Part shown: in pieces, positions 5,396-7,877 of the stretch
How the letters are laid out: every line of letters begins with the position of its first letter
Position numbering within the stretch: position 1 is the first letter of the stretch
Assembly: GCA_010029945.1 (NCBI GenBank)
Contig: RGQW01000078.1
Span: 1-7,877, forward strand
Length of the DNA stretch: 7,877 bases
Direction: 5' to 3'
Source of the DNA: Actinomycetota bacterium
GTDB lineage: Bacteria > Actinomycetota > Actinomycetes > S36-B12
Position numbers and translations under genes: made by a program
Notes under the pieces: model-generated
Database searches by the model: none
What the model saw: the letters and a program-made list of their open reading frames with translations, nothing else
What the model was told of the DNA's origin: nothing

Positions 5396-7066
5396 TTAGC
5401 CCATCGACTGGAGTTCGATACCGGCGTCGTCGTCATCGTTGGCGGCCTTCGGAGTGGCTCGTGGTTTGCGAAGCCACGACATCGCCGACTTCCATCCGCG
5501 TTTCATTGCGCCGCCGGCTCGCGAGAGACCCGAACCGACCTTGGCCGCCACGTTCGAGGCAGTGGAGCGAGCCGATGCGATGCCCGATGAGGCCAACTTC
5601 TTCGCGTCCTTGAACGCCTTGGCGGAGTGTCCCTTGATGTTGCTCCAGGCCCCGCGGGCTGCTCCGGAGATCCCGGCACCGAATCCCCGCAGGGCTCCTT
5701 TGATGCCGCCGGCCGCGTAGGTGTGTCCCTTCTCGGCGGCCTCTTCGCGCGCCTCTGACCAGGACTCGCCCTTCTTGGCGTAGTCGATACCAGGAAGGCC
5801 GGCTTCGGCATCGTTAAAGCCGTTCGCTTGCGGTCTGGGGTGGAAGCCGCGCTCCTCAATCTCCTGCGCCCGCGACGTGCCACCGTCCTCGCCGGTGTAT
5901 TTGCGGAGTGCGTCCACGTTGTCCTGGTTCTTGGCCGCCGCTTCGATTCCGGTGAGCTTCCCGAAACCCCACCCGACGCCGGAGACGATCGCTCCGGAGG
6001 CTTTCAGCGCCGCGTTGGCGATGGTCGAGCCGAAGCCGCCGGCTCCGTGGGCATCGGCTGCTGCGCCCGCTGAGCTCGCAGCAACCGTGCGGGCCATCCC
6101 CGCCCCCGACTTCGCCAGAGCCTTCGCGTTCTCGCCCTTGAGAAGTGCTTCTCGACCGGTGTCGCCACCCAGGGTCGCTCCGATGCCTTGCAGCCCTCGA
6201 TGGAACATGGCTGCTTTTTGCGCGCCGCGCCCTTTCTTCGACTCTTGCGGGAGATCCCCTTCTCCGGTCAAAGTTGTGTTGCCGTCTGCTCCACGTTTCA
6301 ACGACGCCCCGAGCACGTTGGCGCTCTCGGCCATCGTTCCCTCATACCCCGCTCGGTGGCCGGTGGATTCCACCGCTTTGCCGAGGCCGAGGGCGGCGAT
6401 CAATTGACTGCTGCGCGATTGGAGGCGGCCCGGGCCCTTGGTTCCTGCTGCGCGTTGGCGCTTGGCACGGAACATCGCCATGTGCTCGCTGGCCAGGCGT
6501 TCCTTCTCGGCTGGGTCTTCAGCCCCGGCGAGTGCCTCCTGGGTTTCGCTAGTCGATGGTGCGCTCTCACCCGACTCCAGCTTCTTGTGGGCTTCGGCTA
6601 CGCGGTCCGCGTGCGCAACTCCGGCTTTGCTTTGGCGGTACCTTTCCCGCTCGCTTTGTGCGACGTCGGTGGGTTTGGCTCCGCTCGCCTCCATCGCCAT
6701 GCGCCCCGCAGCCGTCGCGGCGATTGATGCATGGGTGCCCATCGTCGACAGTGACGGTCCCGCGTAGTCCATGAGGCCAGCCGCCTTATTCACTGCCATT
6801 CCCGACGCGCCCATCGGCCCGGCGTTGAGTGCCTTGTCGCCGGTTTGCCCGAGTTGAGCAAGGCGCCGGCCCATCGAACCAATGGCCGAGGACATCGACC
6901 AACCCTTGGACGATCCTGCAGACGACGTGTCCGGTCGTGAAGTTGCCGGCGATGGTGCGTCCAGTGACGTGCTCGGTCGGCTGCCGGTCGCACCGTCACT
7001 TGTCCGGGCTCGGGTGGAGGCTGCGCGCTCGCGCGCGTCGGAGTCGACGGCGAACGCATGGCTCAT
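5396..7066 (-). CDS. Ala/Gly/Ser-rich Cys-free 556-aa protein, candidate cargo or tape-measure-like component
   Basis: ATG 7066 is chosen because GAGAGGA lies about 6 nt upstream; earlier in-frame codons run into the promoter region. Residues 1-55 are Ser/Thr/Ala/Asp-rich and disordered-looking. Residues 58-130 and 310-375 are Ala/Gly/Met-rich and weakly hydrophobic, with no clear long membrane helix. Residues 133-210 are charged and probably helical (SERERYRQSKAGVAHADRV, EDPAEKERLASEHM). Residues 452-536 form a cationic amphipathic stretch (IKGALRGFGAGISGAARGAW, then AFKDAKKLASSG and AGGAMKRGWKSAMSWL), followed by an NDDDD cluster. There is no Cys and no HExxH, so it is not the DUF4157 metallopeptidase-type eCIS protein. 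The composition suits a membrane-active cargo or a tape measure. I do not recognise the family. Adjacency to the eCIS cluster is the main clue. Confidence 0.72.
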   Translation of the reverse strand: MSHAFAVDSDARERAASTRARTSDGATGSRPSTSLDAPSPATSRPDTSSAGSSKGWSMSSAIGSMGRRLAQLGQTGDKALNAGPMGASGMAVNKAAGLMDYAGPSLSTMGTHASIAATAAGRMAMEASGAKPTDVAQSERERYRQSKAGVAHADRVAEAHKKLESGESAPSTSETQEALAGAEDPAEKERLASEHMAMFRAKRQRAAGTKGPGRLQSRSSQLIAALGLGKAVESTGHRAGYEGTMAESANVLGASLKRGADGNTTLTGEGDLPQESKKGRGAQKAAMFHRGLQGIGATLGGDTGREALLKGENAKALAKSGAGMARTVAASSAGAAADAHGAGGFGSTIANAALKASGAIVSGVGWGFGKLTGIEAAAKNQDNVDALRKYTGEDGGTSRAQEIEERGFHPRPQANGFNDAEAGLPGIDYAKKGESWSEAREEAAEKGHTYAAGGIKGALRGFGAGISGAARGAWSNIKGHSAKAFKDAKKLASSGIASARSTASNVAAKVGSGLSRAGGAMKRGWKSAMSWLRKPRATPKAANDDDDAGIELQSMG

Positions 7067-7092
7067 GACTGTCCTCTCGAGGTTTCGCTCCG

Positions 7093-7098
7093 ACCTTA
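7093..7098 (-). promoter_or_regulatory. -10 candidate for the 556-aa protein gene
   Basis: On the minus strand TAAGGT (7098 to 7093) fits the TANNNT -10 pattern and would give a leader of about 20 nt containing the GAGAGGA ribosome binding site. No clear -35 is seen. A small inverted repeat, CCTCA-4 nt-TGAGG (7108-7121), sits about where the -35 would lie and might be an operator. Confidence 0.35.
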
Positions 7099-7147
7099 GC
7101 GACGAATCCTCAGCGTTGAGGCCAGAAGCGGGAAAGCGACATCTGCC

Positions 7148-7179
7148 CAACGGAGGACCGGCTCAACGGAGGATCGGCT
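7148..7179. repeat. Two tandem copies of a 16-bp unit
   Basis: CAACGGAGGAnCGGCT is present twice with no gap (7148-7163 and 7164-7179); the copies differ only at one base (C or T). It lies in the 146-nt gap upstream of the 556-residue protein gene, about 50-80 nt before its -10 candidate. It could be a pair of regulator sites or a local slippage duplication. Confidence 0.6.
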
Positions 7180-7212
7180 CATTCGATGCGGCAGGGGAGC
7201 GTCACGCAGGTG

Positions 7213-7416
7213 CTAGTCGCCGGACGCCTCGGTCCATCCATTCCGCCGATGGGACCCATCGCAGAACGGCTTGTCTTGGCTGAACCCGCACCGACACAGG
7301 TAAACGGTCGACGCTTCCTTGATGACGTTCCCGTCAGGGTCTTGCACGACGACACCGCCGGCAACTTGGTTGGGGCCGTCCTTCAATGGCGTGATGACTA
7401 CGCGCTCGTCGCTCAT
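7213..7416 (-). CDS. Small CDGSH-type iron-sulfur protein
   Basis: This is a 67-residue protein with one CDGSH (zf-CDGSH) domain: C41-R-C43-GFSQDKPF-C52-DGS-H56. These three Cys and one His are the known ligands of a 2Fe-2S cluster in this family, and the C-x-C-x2-S-x3-P-x-C-D-G-S-H spacing is intact. The N-terminal half (VVITPLKDGPNQVAGGVVVQDPDG) is the beta-strand lead-in usual for short actinobacterial members. It is probably cytoplasmic; there is no membrane anchor as in mitoNEET. The cellular role of such bacterial proteins is poorly defined, with electron transfer or cluster storage proposed. It lies 36 nt after the membrane-protein gene and may be co-transcribed with it. ATG 7416 has only a GGA close by, so translation may be coupled or weak. 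Confidence 0.93.
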   Translation of the reverse strand: MSDERVVITPLKDGPNQVAGGVVVQDPDGNVIKEASTVYLCRCGFSQDKPFCDGSHRRNGWTEASGD

Positions 7417-7443
7417 GTCCAGAGTGTCTCAGTGCCGTGGTGA

Positions 7444-7455
7444 TAGCGCGCGCTA
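7444..7455. repeat. Perfect 12-bp palindrome over the stop of the flippase-like gene
   Basis: TAGCGCGCGCTA is self-complementary and includes the TAG stop (7455 to 7453 on the minus strand). It has no loop or T-tract. It might be a weak RNA structure between the two minus-strand genes, or chance. Confidence 0.3.
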
Positions 7456-7877
7456 GAGCAAGCCGTCTTTGGTCAGTTTCGTGAACGCCCAATAGCCGGG
7501 GACGGTGGGTGCCCAGAAGGTGATCAGTCGGTAGAGAAGGACAGCGGAGACGGCGGTGCCGGCGTCTAGTCCTGCGGCCGTGAGACCAGCCGCGAGCGCT
7601 GCTTCCACAGCGCCGAGACCACCGGGGGTGGGAGCGGCCTGCCCGATAGCGGCACCGGCGAGGTAGACGACCGCCACGAGCGCGATGTTGAGTGAACCAC
7701 CGAACGCGGCGATGCAGGCGAACAAAACCGCGATGTAGGCGAGGTTCAGCAGGAGAATTCCGCCAATTCCCTCGAGCAGCTTGAGGGGGCGTTGGGCAAC
7801 GGTCACCAGCCGCGGGATCACCTCGGCGATCAGAGGGCGAATCCTGCGGGTGATCTCTTTGCGGACCCGAGGAACAG
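7453..7877 (-). CDS. Lysylphosphatidylglycerol synthase-type transmembrane protein, C-terminal part
   Basis: The frame is open from the right edge; 140 residues to TAG 7453 are visible and the N-terminal half is missing. It shows several hydrophobic helices (GGILLLNLAYIAVLFACIAAFG, then NIALVAVVYLAGAAIG), and the diagnostic PTPGGLGAVEAAL segment. This is followed by a helix with LLYRLITFWAPTVPGYWAF. This pattern defines the lysylphosphatidylglycerol synthase transmembrane family (PF03706, formerly UPF0104), which includes the flippase domain of MprF and many stand-alone membrane proteins such as YbhN/AglD relatives. The protein would sit in the cytoplasmic membrane and may move or modify lipid-linked groups; the exact substrate cannot be read here. 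No synthase (GNAT-like) domain follows, so this C-terminus is of the membrane-only type. It is probably unrelated to the injection system. Confidence 0.9.
   Translation of the reverse strand, partial: VPRVRKEITRRIRPLIAEVIPRLVTVAQRPLKLLEGIGGILLLNLAYIAVLFACIAAFGGSLNIALVAVVYLAGAAIGQAAPTPGGLGAVEAALAAGLTAAGLDAGTAVSAVLLYRLITFWAPTVPGYWAFTKLTKDGLL

Noticed and set aside
4975..5436. Minus-strand open frame of 153 codons opposite the candidate cargo gene
   Set aside because: It crosses the convergent intergenic hairpin and overlaps the end of the minus-strand 556-residue gene; the plus-strand frame fits the operon and codon pattern better.
1..7877. CRISPR arrays, tRNA/rRNA genes, insertion sequences, phage attachment sites
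   Set aside because: No regularly spaced repeats, no tRNA-like or rRNA sequence, and no transposase or integrase frame were seen. No capsid, terminase or portal gene is present, so a complete prophage is not supported.

Overview
The window looks like part of a high-GC actinobacterial chromosome. Third codon positions are mostly G or C, two promoters sit so close to start codons that leaderless mRNAs are likely, and the protein families fit. The genus cannot be named from this sequence. The core of the window is one end of an extracellular contractile injection system (eCIS), a phage-tail-like nanomachine, with a divergent accessory module beside it.

Region 1 (1-2926, minus strand) is a tight structural operon. 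It reads sheath (1379-2926), inner tube (906-1349), a T4 baseplate-hub-chaperone-like protein (506-892), a 55-residue DUF6760-type protein (342-509), and an unrecognised gene that runs off the left edge (1-349). The last three genes overlap by 4 and 8 nt, so translational coupling is likely. The rest of the machine (hub, baseplate, AAA ATPase) should lie to the left, outside the window.

Region 2 (2927-3057) is the divergent control region. It holds a hairpin in the sheath leader, three phased TTCAC repeats that include an inverted repeat, and a -10 element exactly 6 nt before the ATG of the next gene.

Region 3 (3058-5349, plus strand) appears to be an accessory or payload module. It encodes a DUF4280/PAAR-like spike-tip protein, a 40-residue two-helix membrane protein with its own apparent leaderless promoter, a six-helix membrane protein resembling DsbB but lacking its first catalytic Cys pair, and a 254-residue protein with a disordered N-terminus and a toxin-like C-terminus. 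The last two are separated by 3 nt. My reading is that the membrane protein may anchor the particle or act with the cargo, and that the final gene may be the cargo; both are inferences.

Region 4 (5396-7066, minus strand) is a convergent gene for a Cys-free, Ala/Gly/Ser-rich 556-residue protein with a cationic amphipathic C-terminus. It could be cargo, a tape-measure-like component or something else. Region 5 (7213-7877, minus strand) looks like chromosomal flank: a small CDGSH iron-sulfur protein and the C-terminal part of a lysylphosphatidylglycerol-synthase-type membrane protein that runs off the right edge.
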